From Daphnia carinata (taxonomy: Eukaryota; Arthropoda; Branchiopoda; Diplostraca; Daphniidae), in contig NC_081338.1 in assembly GCF_022539665.2 (NCBI RefSeq), positions 6,498,446-6,562,445 on the forward strand: a stretch of 64,000 nt of DNA, in the 5' to 3' direction. Every line of letters begins with the position of its first letter. Within the stretch, counting starts at the first letter, position 1. Under the pieces are notes generated by a model that did no database searches, had not been told where the DNA came from, and saw only the letters and a list, made by a program, of their open reading frames with translations. Made by a program: the position numbers and the translations under genes. This document shows positions 33,600 to 44,253 of the stretch, in pieces.

Positions 33600-35075
33600 G
33601 ATGAATTTCTACTGTCTCGACTGTCTGTCCTGAGTTAAGGCAGACGGAACACTCTCCCTTTCGTTTGTCCCTTTCTCTCCTAGTCAGACACGTGAATTCA
33701 CGAACTGCATTTGGACGACCCTGCCAAAATAATCATGATCAGGGACTGCGTGATAGAGCCAATTTGGCTCAGAACAGAGAGATCGTCCGTTTTCTCACCT
33801 GTGTGTTAATCATTCCCAGGAATTGACCCCAATATCCAACACTGGCCATAGCCCTGACAATGGCCGTCTCACCGTACACATCACTGAAGTTCACCACTTC
33901 CAAAAGCAAAAGTGAAAGGTCATCATTTAAATGTATATTAAAATTAAAATCAAATTGCCCAGGATCTAGTTCTATCGTTTATATAACAAAGCAAAATAGA
34001 AATTGTTTTTCTTATTTTTAGTTTCACCCGGTGTGTTGTTTCTGGACGGGCGGATAGACCTTGACACGGTCCCGCTCTATGCGTCTCTACTCCCGTCTGC
34101 GCGTTACACACCGACCAAAAAATAAAAATTTCTGCGTGAATCGCGAGAGTCACCGGTCAAACGTGCCTAGTTTCTTTTTTTCTTTCCCATTTCAGATGTT
34201 GATGCATCGGCGAGAGTTTGCCCGAAATGTCGCAACCCGCGTTTTTCACGCTACGGGGCGAATCAACTGGACCAGCTTTGCATTCTTCATTTTCAATTTG
34301 AACCCAGCAGGATATAAAAACGAGATTTCTCCATTTCCCAATGGTCTAGCGGAAATCAAAATAGATTTCATCAAAAACGAACCTTCATTGCGTAATTGGT
34401 GGGGGACCACAACAGTTGCAGGATCAACTCTCCGTCATTGAGACAACATCTCGTGATTGTATCGTTCAATTGACACGCTTTGCATACGCACGAGTTAACA
34501 GCGCACGTTGTGTGCGGTAGTTCCAGCTTAACGATCGGAACATTTTGCCCGCAAAGAAACGCCCACCTCCTTAAACTTCGTTTTAAGACAAAATAAAAAC
34601 TGATGTAAAATTATAATGGTCTAGTTGACCATGTCCAGTTTTGATTTGTTTCTTTTTATTGCGCAATTTTTTGTTTTAGTACGTAGAATGGACGGCCCTC
34701 CGGCATTTCGAATAGTTCCTAACGTCTGTGGGGGTTTAACAATGAATGGGCCAGAGTACGTTGACGTTATCAGAAATGCGTATATAAACATACCGGTAAT
34801 AAATTTATCTGTATTAATTAGTCCGTCTAGCGGGTCACGGCCTGTCCCGGCAATGAGAAAGGGCTTGTCTCCCCATTCAAACTTTTTAAGGTTAATAGCT
34901 TCTGTGGGTCATTGAAATTTTTTCTCACAAAGAAATGAGATTTTTTTTTTTGTTTGTCGAGAGAGAATGCAAATGAGCCAGGTCATTTACAACCGGGATT
35001 ATATTGAGCTCCATCAACATCTGCCCGGGCAAAAAAACAATAGTTGCACGCACATTGCGAAATCACGTAAGAAAG
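33600..35075. other. Cluster of weak candidate exons, strand uncertain
   Basis: On the plus strand, open segments follow strong acceptors. At about 34021 (ATTTTTAG) the translation is VLFLDGRIDLDTVPLYASLL. At about 34195 (CCCATTTCAG) one frame gives VCPKCRNPRFSRYGANQLDQ with a CxxC knuckle. At about 34681 (TTGTTTTAG) the translation is PPAFRIVPNVCGGLTMNGPE, ending at CCG|GTAATA. An open stretch at 34968-35070 ends CAC|GTAAGA. On the minus strand a segment at about 33799-33900 ends CAG|GTGAGA (NFSDVYGETAIVRAMASVGY) and can join in phase to one at about 33595-33723. I could not connect these into a gene on either strand, and no family is recognised. Confidence 0.2.
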
Positions 35076-35590
35076 CGTACCCTTTCCCCTTTCATTTCAC
35101 GTTTGACTACAACGTTCATCAATTAATGTCTATAAAACATTTTTTTTAAAATTACATCAGCCTAGTAGGCAAATGACTCGGGGTCAAATGAAAGTTATGA
35201 AAAAAAAAAATCAGGTCCATAAGAAAAAAAAAACACTTTCATTTTTTTTTTCATGGCTCTGAAATTCATTTGTATATTTCATATTTTCTTTCTGTATTAT
35301 CTTGTTTTGTATTCCGGGTGTATATAGGTTCAAATATGCACAGCATTCCGTCCCGTTCTCCTTTGGCCGCATGTGGGCCAAATCAGCCGTATACGGTTAG
35401 TCCGTCTCCAATATGAAAACAAAATCAAAGTATAAAAAAACTGGTTTTCACATTTTGAGTCTGAGACGATGCAGACTGTTATCTACGTGAGAAAGAACAA
35501 AATACTCTACGGAGATGAACAACTTTCGAAAGAAGAACAGCCAACTCCAATGGGCTAACGGCGCCATCAGACGAGAGCGAAAGTGGTTTC

Positions 35591-35617
35591 TTTTTTTTTT
35601 TTTTTTTTTTTTTTTTT
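35591..35617. repeat. T27 homopolymer
   Basis: Twenty-seven consecutive T residues, seen directly. Confidence 0.95.
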
Positions 35618-36732
35618 GAAAAATGTTCATAAATTAGAAGGGACCAAATGTTATTTTGTTTTTTTCAATCCCGATTGTTGTACTACCCCCGCTGGATTGT
35701 AATGAACGGTATGACGCAATCGCCATCGGGCGTGAGGTGAAAATGCCGGGCTTTGTGAATTCCGCTCACGTGGCATCATCATCGTGTCTTTAATTAACGT
35801 GTGTGTGTTGTCTCGATCACGTCCTAACGTGATGGGGTGGCAATTGCAACTTATCGCAGGTGAAACGCCTCTGGCAATCTATCAGTTCGATTGCAAAATA
35901 CAAAAAAATAAAAATAAAAATAGAAAACAAATGTTGTATGAAATGTTACAACAATATCAAACGATGATGAGGTTAATAAAAAAAAAACATACAGGTGCGA
36001 ATCGTAAACGGTGAATAGCATATAGACTCCCCTATTGACAAGTAGTTTTTGCTAGAAGGACAACTGATGTTTTACTATACTACTAAAAAAGGTAAAAAAA
36101 AAAACAAAAAGTCTTGACATCAAATAGAAGAATTTAAAAACCTGTAGACGTTCCTACATGGAAAGTAGATCTACATTGATTCGTTTTTTGTTTTTTTTTT
36201 CAAGCATTTTTTGAAAAAAAAAAAAAACTATTTAGAAAAACAAGTTTTCGTGACCCAGACTCTCTTCCATATTATGCCTTCCAAAACGAGAGGAATGGAA
36301 TGGGCTATACGTCAGAGAGAAAAAAACAAAAACAAGTGAATAACGCGAAAGACAGAAACAAAAGCAAAACGTCAATGGAAATTGTTTCTGATATTCTTTT
36401 CGAGTGGACAAGTCTGGGCTTGACAAGGTAAGACAGGTGTCATTTTTGCTTTACCCCCTTGCAAAGATTTGAATCGTTTTTGCCATCACAAATTGCTCGT
36501 TTATTGAGGTGAACGACTCTTCCATCTGTAAAGGAGAAAGGCAATGTGTGTGCGTGTGTGTGCAAAACAAAAAAAGAAATGGCGATCGTGAAACGCGTTT
36601 GCATTTAACCTTCAAATGAGAAAACGAGAGAGTTCAAGTTTTCTAACTTCGACGGGGCGTGTTGTTGCAACGTGTTTGACTATATATAGAGTAGACCAAT
36701 GCTCCCGAACCTTTTCTTTTTTTCTAAGGTAG

Positions 36733-36755
36733 CACACACACACACACACACACAC
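36733..36755. repeat. (CA)n microsatellite
   Basis: Uninterrupted CA units, seen directly. Confidence 0.95.
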
Positions 36756-37591
36756 GAGGCGGCAAAAAGGAGCAACTCACGCCGACCAAATGACGTCCAT
36801 TTTGGAAGCGAATGCTTTACATTTGAAGTCGTTACATTGTGCTGTATAGATAAAGACGAAAGAAAATGCTGGCCCAAACGTTTGTCGCCAACATAGAAGA
36901 AGAAAAATTGTGAACTTTCTAAACTCCATAAGAGAATCGATTTCAAAATTTCATTTTATTTATTTTTTTTTTTTTTGTGGATCATTTGCATATCTGTTTT
37001 TCTTCCACCCCGTTCTCGTTGTTAGGGACAAGACCAGTGATACCGGCTTCAGGGGGAACTTCCAAACTCAGCACATCAACGTTGATGATTGACCCATTTC
37101 GGAAATGTAGGTAAACACATGCCCTTAGGGCTAGAGATGATTTTCATTTTGATGTATTTCTGTTGTCATTCATTTTTCTTTTTTGTGATTGCAAAAATAG
37201 TTATACAACAGACGATGTTGAGGAGGGTGGGGCAATGTTTCAATCTGAGCGTCACACCTGACATGTTGCATAAAACAGTTTCAATCAGTGAAATTCAGAG
37301 AGGGGGAAAGAAAAAGAAGAAGGTATAATTAAAAATTGATGTAATAATTTTGCTTGAAAAACGAATTATCCTTTCTTTTGTTTTGTTTTTGGTATTGGTT
37401 GGTAGATACTGGCGATAGTTAAAGAAGGATGACTGATGCAGGGGATGAGAAACTAAAAGAATAAAATCCGAAGGTAAAAACAGAAAACAAAATATCGGGA
37501 GTGTGTGCTGAAGGTGAGTAATTATAAAAGATCGATAGTTAAGGAAATTCCAAATTTTGCGTGAATCAACCAGCGAACTCACGCGTGTGCT

Positions 37592-39338
37592 TTAACGACC
37601 GTAGCCTTGCTGCTGAACGGGCTGCGGGCTGTAGATGGGCTGGGGAGGAGCGTAAGCAGGAGCGGGAGCGTGATAAGCTGGCTGAGGAGCTCCGTAAGAT
37701 TGCTGCGGGGGTCCGTAGCTCGACTTGGGCTTCTTGGAAGCCTTAGGCGCTCCGTAACTGGGCCTCGGGGCGCCGTACGAAGGTCTCGGGGCTCCGTAGG
37801 ACGGCTGCGGGGCAGCGTAAGACGGTTGCGGTGGGGCGTAAGACGCTTGCGGGGGCGAGTAAGAAGGTTGAGGGGGAGCGTACGATGGCTGAGGAGGAGC
37901 GTAAGAAGGCTGCGGTGGAGCGTAAGATTGAATGGGGGCTCCGTAAGTGGGTTGCGGGGCTCCGTAAGATTGCTGAGGGGGTCCGTAGCTGCCCTTTGGC
38001 TTCTTGGGCGCCTTAGGAGCTCCGTAGCTGGGTCTCGGTGCTCCGTAAGATTGCTGAGGAGCTCCGTAAGATTGCTGAGGAGCTCCGTAAGATTGGGCCG
38101 GAGGCGAGTAGGATTGAACCGGTGGGGAGTACGATTGAACGGGCGGGCTGTAAACGGGAGCGGCTTGGGTGTAGGAAGGAGCCGGTGGCGAATAGGCAGG
38201 GGCAGGTGGCGAATAGGCAGGGGCAGGTGGTGAGTAAGCAGGAGCCGGAGGAGTGTAAGCTGGAGCTGGTGGGCTATAAGCCGGAGCCGGAGGGCTGTAG
38301 GCGGGTGCTTCGTACGCTTGAGGAGCTGGTGCCGAGTAGGAAGGAGCAGCTGGAGCTTCGTACGCCTGAGGAGCTGGGGCGGAGTAGGAAGGAGCAGCCG
38401 GAGCGTCGTACGCTTGAGGTGCTGGGGCGGAGTAGGAAGGAGCCGGTGGGCTGTACTCAGGAGCCGGTGGGCTGTACTCAGGAGCCGGAGGGCTGTAAGA
38501 TGGCGCTGCAGGAGCTTCGTAAGACTGAGGTGCCGGTGGGGCATATTCAGGAGCCGCGGCGCTGTAAGAAGGAGCCGCTTGAGCCTCGTAAGACTGAGGA
38601 GCGTCGTACGAAGGAGCAGCCGGTTGAGCGTCGTAGGACGGAGCGGCCGGTTGGGCGTCGTGATGGTGATGGTCGTGATGTTGCTGGGCCGGTTGGGCGT
38701 CGTAAGTGGGGACGGCCACTGGACCACCGTAAGCTGATGCGCCTACATCGGGCGTGTGAATGGGAGCGCCACCACCGTGTCCGTGATCGTGTCCGTGATC
38801 GTGACCGTGGTCGTGATGTCCATGATGTCCATGTCCATCCGCTGGTGGAAAGGTATCGGAAAAAAAAAAAAAAAAAAAATCAAGAAATCAAAAACGAGTA
38901 GTTCCAGAAGCAAAATATTCAGGTCATCTTCTGTAGTCCCACATATGGGACACTCTTAATTGATAGGCCTTAAAAACAAACTGGACAAACTGGTTTTGCA
39001 AACATAATTTGAATTGATTTGTGTTTTTTTTTTTTTTATATATAAGCCTTTCTCTTCATGGAATATTTCTTTCTCTCTTTTTGTGCATGTATGCAAATCA
39101 AATGTTGCACCAATCAGCACGCAACGTGTAGAGAGAGAGAGGCTCAACCGTCTGTGCAAATGAAATTAAGGTCAAGACACTTACGCGATCGTTTCTCGCG
39201 GATGGGCTCGGCCAGACAAGCGGCCATCACCAGACACAAGGTAAGCAGCGCCTAAAGACATGCCATCGAAAATGATTGAAAAGAACTTTTGAATTTCAAC
39301 ATTTTACGAAACAAACTTACCGATCGATTGATTGACAT
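37592..39338 (-). CDS. Secreted Tyr/Pro-repeat cuticle-like protein with His-rich N-terminus
   Basis: Read right to left, the exons are 39321-39338, 39185-39251 and 37592-38841, with GT-AG borders and correct phases, about 444 residues. The signal peptide spans the first two exons (MSINRS, then ALLTLCLVMAACLA) and is followed by a basic EKR-S site that could be a propeptide cleavage. The mature N-terminus is a His/Gly/Asp tract (GHGHHGHHDHGHDHGHDHGH) that could bind metal or act as a pH-sensitive segment. The remainder is built of PSY-, AYSPPAP-, SYAPPQP- and SYGAP-type units. Two long units each containing a PKKPK or SKKPK basic patch followed by SYGPPQQSYGAPQP show an internal duplication near the C-terminus. 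It ends in GYGR. This composition is typical of arthropod cuticle or extracellular matrix proteins with tyrosine cross-linking. No chitin-binding consensus is present. The long antisense and alternative-frame openings over it are by-products of the repeats. Confidence 0.87.
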
Positions 39339-39511
39339 GATTTCTCTTGTATTTCTTTTCTTTCTTTAGTTTTTTTTTTTAATTTAAAAAAAATGCTAAT
39401 TGAAAAAGATAGCAGGTTTTTTTTTTTTTTCAGAAAGAAGGTCCTTCTTCTTCTTCTTCTTGTGCTGCTATTTGCTGACCGTCTGTGTCTTCTGGAACGG
39501 AGACACCGGTC

Positions 39512-39519
39512 CTTATATA
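39512..39519 (-). promoter_or_regulatory. TATA box of the His/Tyr/Pro-rich cuticle-like gene
   Basis: On the minus strand the sequence reads TATATAAG, about 175 bp upstream of the start codon at 39338. This is the same arrangement as in the related gene at 32.8 kb. Confidence 0.55.
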
Positions 39520-42500
39520 CCCGTGCCGCCACTGGGACACTGAAGACACATGGCCCATCCTCCTGCTGAAGAAATGTAGGTATCCCCCTCTTCTTTTCTT
39601 TTTTCTTTGTGTATGTGTTAAAGGTAAATACTCCCCTTTCGTGCTGGTAGTGTGCGGTCGGGAGAAGTGGGGAGGGATGGAAGAGAAAGGAAGAGCCCGG
39701 AAGAGAAAGAACCACCCCTTTTCTCTCTCTCTCTCTCTCCACTTTGTTCAACCTCTTTAAAAAAAAAAAAATGTTTGACGAAAAAGGATTTTTTTTTTTT
39801 AAATATTTCGGCTGCCATTCAGATTAGATACAGCACGCAGGCGGGTGTAGGTGAGTTGAGAGGGCTACCACCTACTCTCTCTATATGCACACATCTCTCC
39901 CTTTCTCTGCTTGTGTGTGTGTGGGGGGTTTACCAATGAAAATATATAAGCCATCACACCTTTTTTCAACCGAAAGATGCCCAGCAGCGGTGAAAGCATC
40001 TGTTTGTAGCGCAGGTGAACGCTGGAATTCACGCAACGATAATTCGTTTATTGGCTATCCGCATTGCGAAAAAAAAAAAAATAATATAACGTTCTTCTTC
40101 TTTAAATAAGTATTAAATTAAAGTTTGAGAAAAAAAAAAAAACAAACAAAACTTGATTTGTTTAATGGAAGGGGACGAGATTGAAACGGAACAAAAGGTG
40201 AATGACGATGACCTAGAAAAATGAGGTGAGCGTGTCTGGTAGAAAGAGACGCACGTAGACCTTCTTTTGTTCGTTATTTTATTTATTATTATTTTTTTTT
40301 TGTTTAACCTGTGGCTAGAGAACCTGAAAATGCTGCTCTTTCTTGTGCCTATTTTGAATGAAATCAGGAGAAAGAAAAAGTTCGGCGTGATCCCCTTCAC
40401 TTTCACCCCCATTTTTGCTCGTAACACGTGAGTTTATTCGAATTATTTTTAACGATTGCAACGATGAAATTCAATTGTCAAAAAAAACAACAAAAAAAAA
40501 CAAACATTAGAGCAGCGGACAGACGAGAAAAGGAATGCACCGTGAGTGTGTTGCCGATTGCGGTGCATTGATCCCATTCACGCTGCGCCCAAAGGGAAAG
40601 GGGGGGACGCATAATTGAGAAGGAATTCCGGAACTGCGGGCGTGTGTATTACAATTGTCATCATTATTTATGAACCGAGAATACTACCATTGAAATCATC
40701 GCCGACGTTAAACTTTGATTTGTTTTTAACTTAAATTCAATCAACTCAAAAATGATGAAAGATCGTGCGTGAATCAGAGAAAGTCCTATATGACATCGCA
40801 CAAATGTTTGATGACCATGTTTTTATTTCATAAGGTACGAATGACTTTCTCCAGTATACGAACCGCAAAACTGTAGAAATTCACGTATATTCAAAAATTG
40901 ATTTGAATTTAATCAAAAGTCCCGTTTTCTTTTTATGGCGGTTGACAATATTTGGAAAATAACAAAAAAAAAATCGGGATTTTCACTTTTTCAGGTCATC
41001 ATCCTCGTTACCAAATAAAGTAAAAATAAAAAGAGAGGATGAGGGGGGAAGCCCAGGAGAGAAAACAAAGTGAGGAGAAAGTGCTGCCACTTGAAACGTA
41101 TCGTTCGGTACCGCAATCATTAATCACGCGCGCTGCAAATGACAACGTTTCTTTATTATTTCCACCGTCTTTTTTGGCTTTTCGATATTTACATCAGCAC
41201 TTTGTCGTCTCTTTGTTTTGTTTTTTTGTTTCGAAACGTAGGTCTTCACTTTCCAACTGAATTTTTTTTTTTTATTATTTAAATTATTTCGATTTGAAAA
41301 CGTTTTCAAAAAAGGAAAAGCTTTCACCAAAGCCCGCAGCTGTTGAGACGATGAGGAACACATCAGACGGTAACGTGATTATTGGGCACGCACGACAATC
41401 ACGGGCGGCACACAAAGGGTTTAAAAAAAAACAAAAAATTCATTTTTTAAAGTAAAAGGTCATTGGCATTTAATTTTTAATGTGTTTCATCTGCTGGTCG
41501 GGGCGGACGAGTTCAATGGCGGGGCCCCAACTTTCTCCAGCACACAATTGAAGGGTCTAAGAATTTTCATTTAAATCAAGAGAAAACAAGCGAGCGGACA
41601 GTTCGTGTATATTTAGAAGGCGAGAGCTTGCGGGATTCTCGTTATTATTCAAAAAAAAAATAAAATAAAATAAAAAAAAATAAAAATAATACACGAGAAA
41701 ATGGAATGTCAAAGAGTGAAGGGGGAGAAAAGAACTTTCTCCAAACCAAGTGTGGGAATGACAAGAGCATCTTTCATTCTCTACCTACCCGCATGCAATA
41801 AAAAACTGGTTTTTAAATGTAGGGGTTTCAATATTTAATGGCTTACTTTTTCAGCGTTTAAGATTTATGAGGTAGTTTTATTTTTATTTTTAATAAAAAT
41901 GATTTCAGATGATTCGAACAAAAGAAAAATTCCGCGCGATGGAATTTCGTCTGTGTCACGCTGGAAGGTTATGGAACGACAACGATAACAAAAAAGATGT
42001 CACGTATCAAATGTTTGAACATATTTCATGTCCTGTCTCAAACATGGCGGGATGTATATACTCGTGTGACGTAAGCAGACGTTAAAGGGGTTTTTCCGGC
42101 GCCTATCGAGACACCACGAAAGTTATGTAATGGAACAAAGAACAAATTAATTGGTAGCAGAACAAAAAAAAAAAAAAAAAAAAAATTCGAGCTGTCTAAC
42201 TCACGTTGAACGAAGGGGGGCGTGAAAATTCGTGTTAGGAGGTAACGTCTTATTGGCGTTAAGAGAAAGTTTTGCATGGCGCTTATGGAACATTGTCGGC
42301 AATAAAAAGAAAGTCCATCATCGTCACCCGAGATTTTTTTTTTTTTTTAAGTAAATGCATTTTCAAACCGCAAATTTCAACGTCGTGTGTCCATCGTGAA
42401 GAAAAAAAAAACGGGAACGCCTCATCGTTTAGTTCCCATTGGACCAACGAGTACCGACCGTGACCGAAAGGGTATTGCTCCTTGCCAATTCGAAATGATT

Positions 42501-44193
42501 TAACAAACTATTCAATCCCCCCCCTCCCAAAAAAAGAAAACAGGTGGTCATTCAAATTAACCAACATCGTTCGTGATTCTTTCACGTTATGTGTGTCAAC
42601 GACATTCTTTTTTAACATCCAAGAGGTTAACTGTTTTTTATGTGTGCATGTACCGTTGCAGTCTAATAAAAGAAGACAAACATCTGATAGTTCAATTAGG
42701 AAAGCCATTCATAAATTGGGCAACACTGTTTTCGTGTGACCAGACGCGTTGGCACAGAATAGTTCATTCACATTAGTCGGGCACGTTTGGGCTGTGTGTC
42801 GGTTCTAAAACTAGGTCGATTCGTCTACCAAAACAAAATTCTCTGTGAGTTTAACGTTTGGATTCGGCAAGGGGAAATCCCCTTCGTCCTCTTTACGCTC
42901 TGTGGCACACAAAACGTGGTTTATTCTGTACGTTACGTGTTTAAGAAAAAAAAAAAGGAGGAACTTTCCCTTTGGTGTGCACGATACCGTTAACCAATAA
43001 ATAAACAGTTATCGAGACTTAAATGGAGTTGTTTGCTTTTGAAAACTGTTAAGATTTAAATGTTTTTCTTGTGTGTGTGTGTGGGGGGGGGGGGGGGGGG
43101 CGTTTTGAGAGAAGATGCGTTCGACAAGTGTTCCAATCGTTTTCTTTTTGAACCAAAAACGTATCGATGTGTTTACAAGTAGAAAACGTGTTTCATCTTG
43201 CAAGACGCTACAGGAAGGATCAATCACACGAGGATAACAAGATGGTTGGTGTACCTTTTATTATTTTGTTGTCCACTCCTTTGCAATTTGTTTCGAGAAA
43301 AATCGTAGATTCCATTTCGTACCCTACCACCTTTTTTTTTTATGTCCCATCGGTTTTTTTTTTTGAGAGAAAATGGTTTCAAGGAATTCCCAGGATTCTT
43401 ACCCGCTCCCTCAACGTCAAAGTGTATGACGTCATTTAAGTGGAAAGGGGTTAGGATAGGCAAACTGTTTTCCATTTTTCAACAGCAAAAATGTCAGGTG
43501 ATATTGATTTTTTTTTTCATGTAGAAAAACAACATCGACACACCCAATTAGCGAACTCTCTATTTTTTCCAAAACGCATCAACATCACCTCGTTATTTCC
43601 GTGATTGTCGAGCAGAACGATGAGGGGTGGGGGGGGGAGGGCGATCAACTCGTTTTAGCTCTCACAACAAACTCCGTTTTTTTTCTGGAACAAACTCGAA
43701 AAATCATTTTTATGTTCATCCATCTGTTAGGGTTTGGCCTACAATCTTCTTTCTCCATGACGATCGAGATCCAAAGGCTTGCGTCACCGACAATGGAACG
43801 ACGTAATAACAATTCACGCGGTACAGATAAAAGCAATGTGTAACGTACAACGAGTTTTATGAATACATACAGACGAGAGTTCCTTACGTGGAACAATGAG
43901 TTCGTTAACTCGTTTTTAACATTGACTCGCGAACGTACCTCGATCGGTTCATAGAAGATGTTCGAGGCAATCGCCTCCCGTTCACGCGTATACTTTCTCC
44001 CCCCTCCCCTCCCGTACGAAGAGGGCAAATTTGCACGGTCATGCAATATCACACGGGAGAAAGAGAAGAGAACGAAAAAACTTTCTCTTCGGCGTGTAGA
44101 TTCAAAATTCACGCGTGAAAACAAGAAAAAAATCTGTTCGTTTTAAAAAGAATGTAAACATTTTTTTTTTTTGGGGGGTTCTTTTGATTTCAG
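39520..44193. other. Spacer upstream of the cholinergic locus
   Basis: No gene recognised. It presumably contains promoter(s) and non-coding first exon(s) of the ChAT/VAChT unit. Six copies of the ATTCACGC/GCGTGAAT octamer lie between 40027 and 44114, including a perfect 12-bp palindrome TTCACGCGTGAA at 44108-44119, and a G18 run is at 43083-43100. Confidence 0.45.
43083..43100. repeat. G18 homopolymer
   Basis: Eighteen consecutive G residues after a short TG repeat, about 1.1 kb upstream of the first proposed ChAT coding exon. Capable of G-quadruplex formation. Confidence 0.9.
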
Positions 44194-44253
44194 GATTTGG
44201 ATCGTCATTTGTTCTTTGTGCGGTTGTGGCGGAGGAAATCGATCGGGTTGGCC

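Larger units (their letters stand above)
33005..37591. other. Spacer with unresolved candidate exons
   Basis: No recognised gene. Between 33.6 and 35.2 kb several short segments are GC-richer than their surroundings, lie next to good splice signals and are open (listed as a candidate). The rest is AT-rich with a T27 run at 35591-35617 and a (CA)n tract at 36733-36755. Confidence 0.45.

Noticed and set aside
37579-38901. Long alternative-frame (382 codons, minus) and antisense (287 and 208 codons, plus) openings over the cuticle-like gene
   Set aside because: They arise because simple codon repeats lack stops in several frames. Only the frame continuing from the signal-peptide exons is credible.
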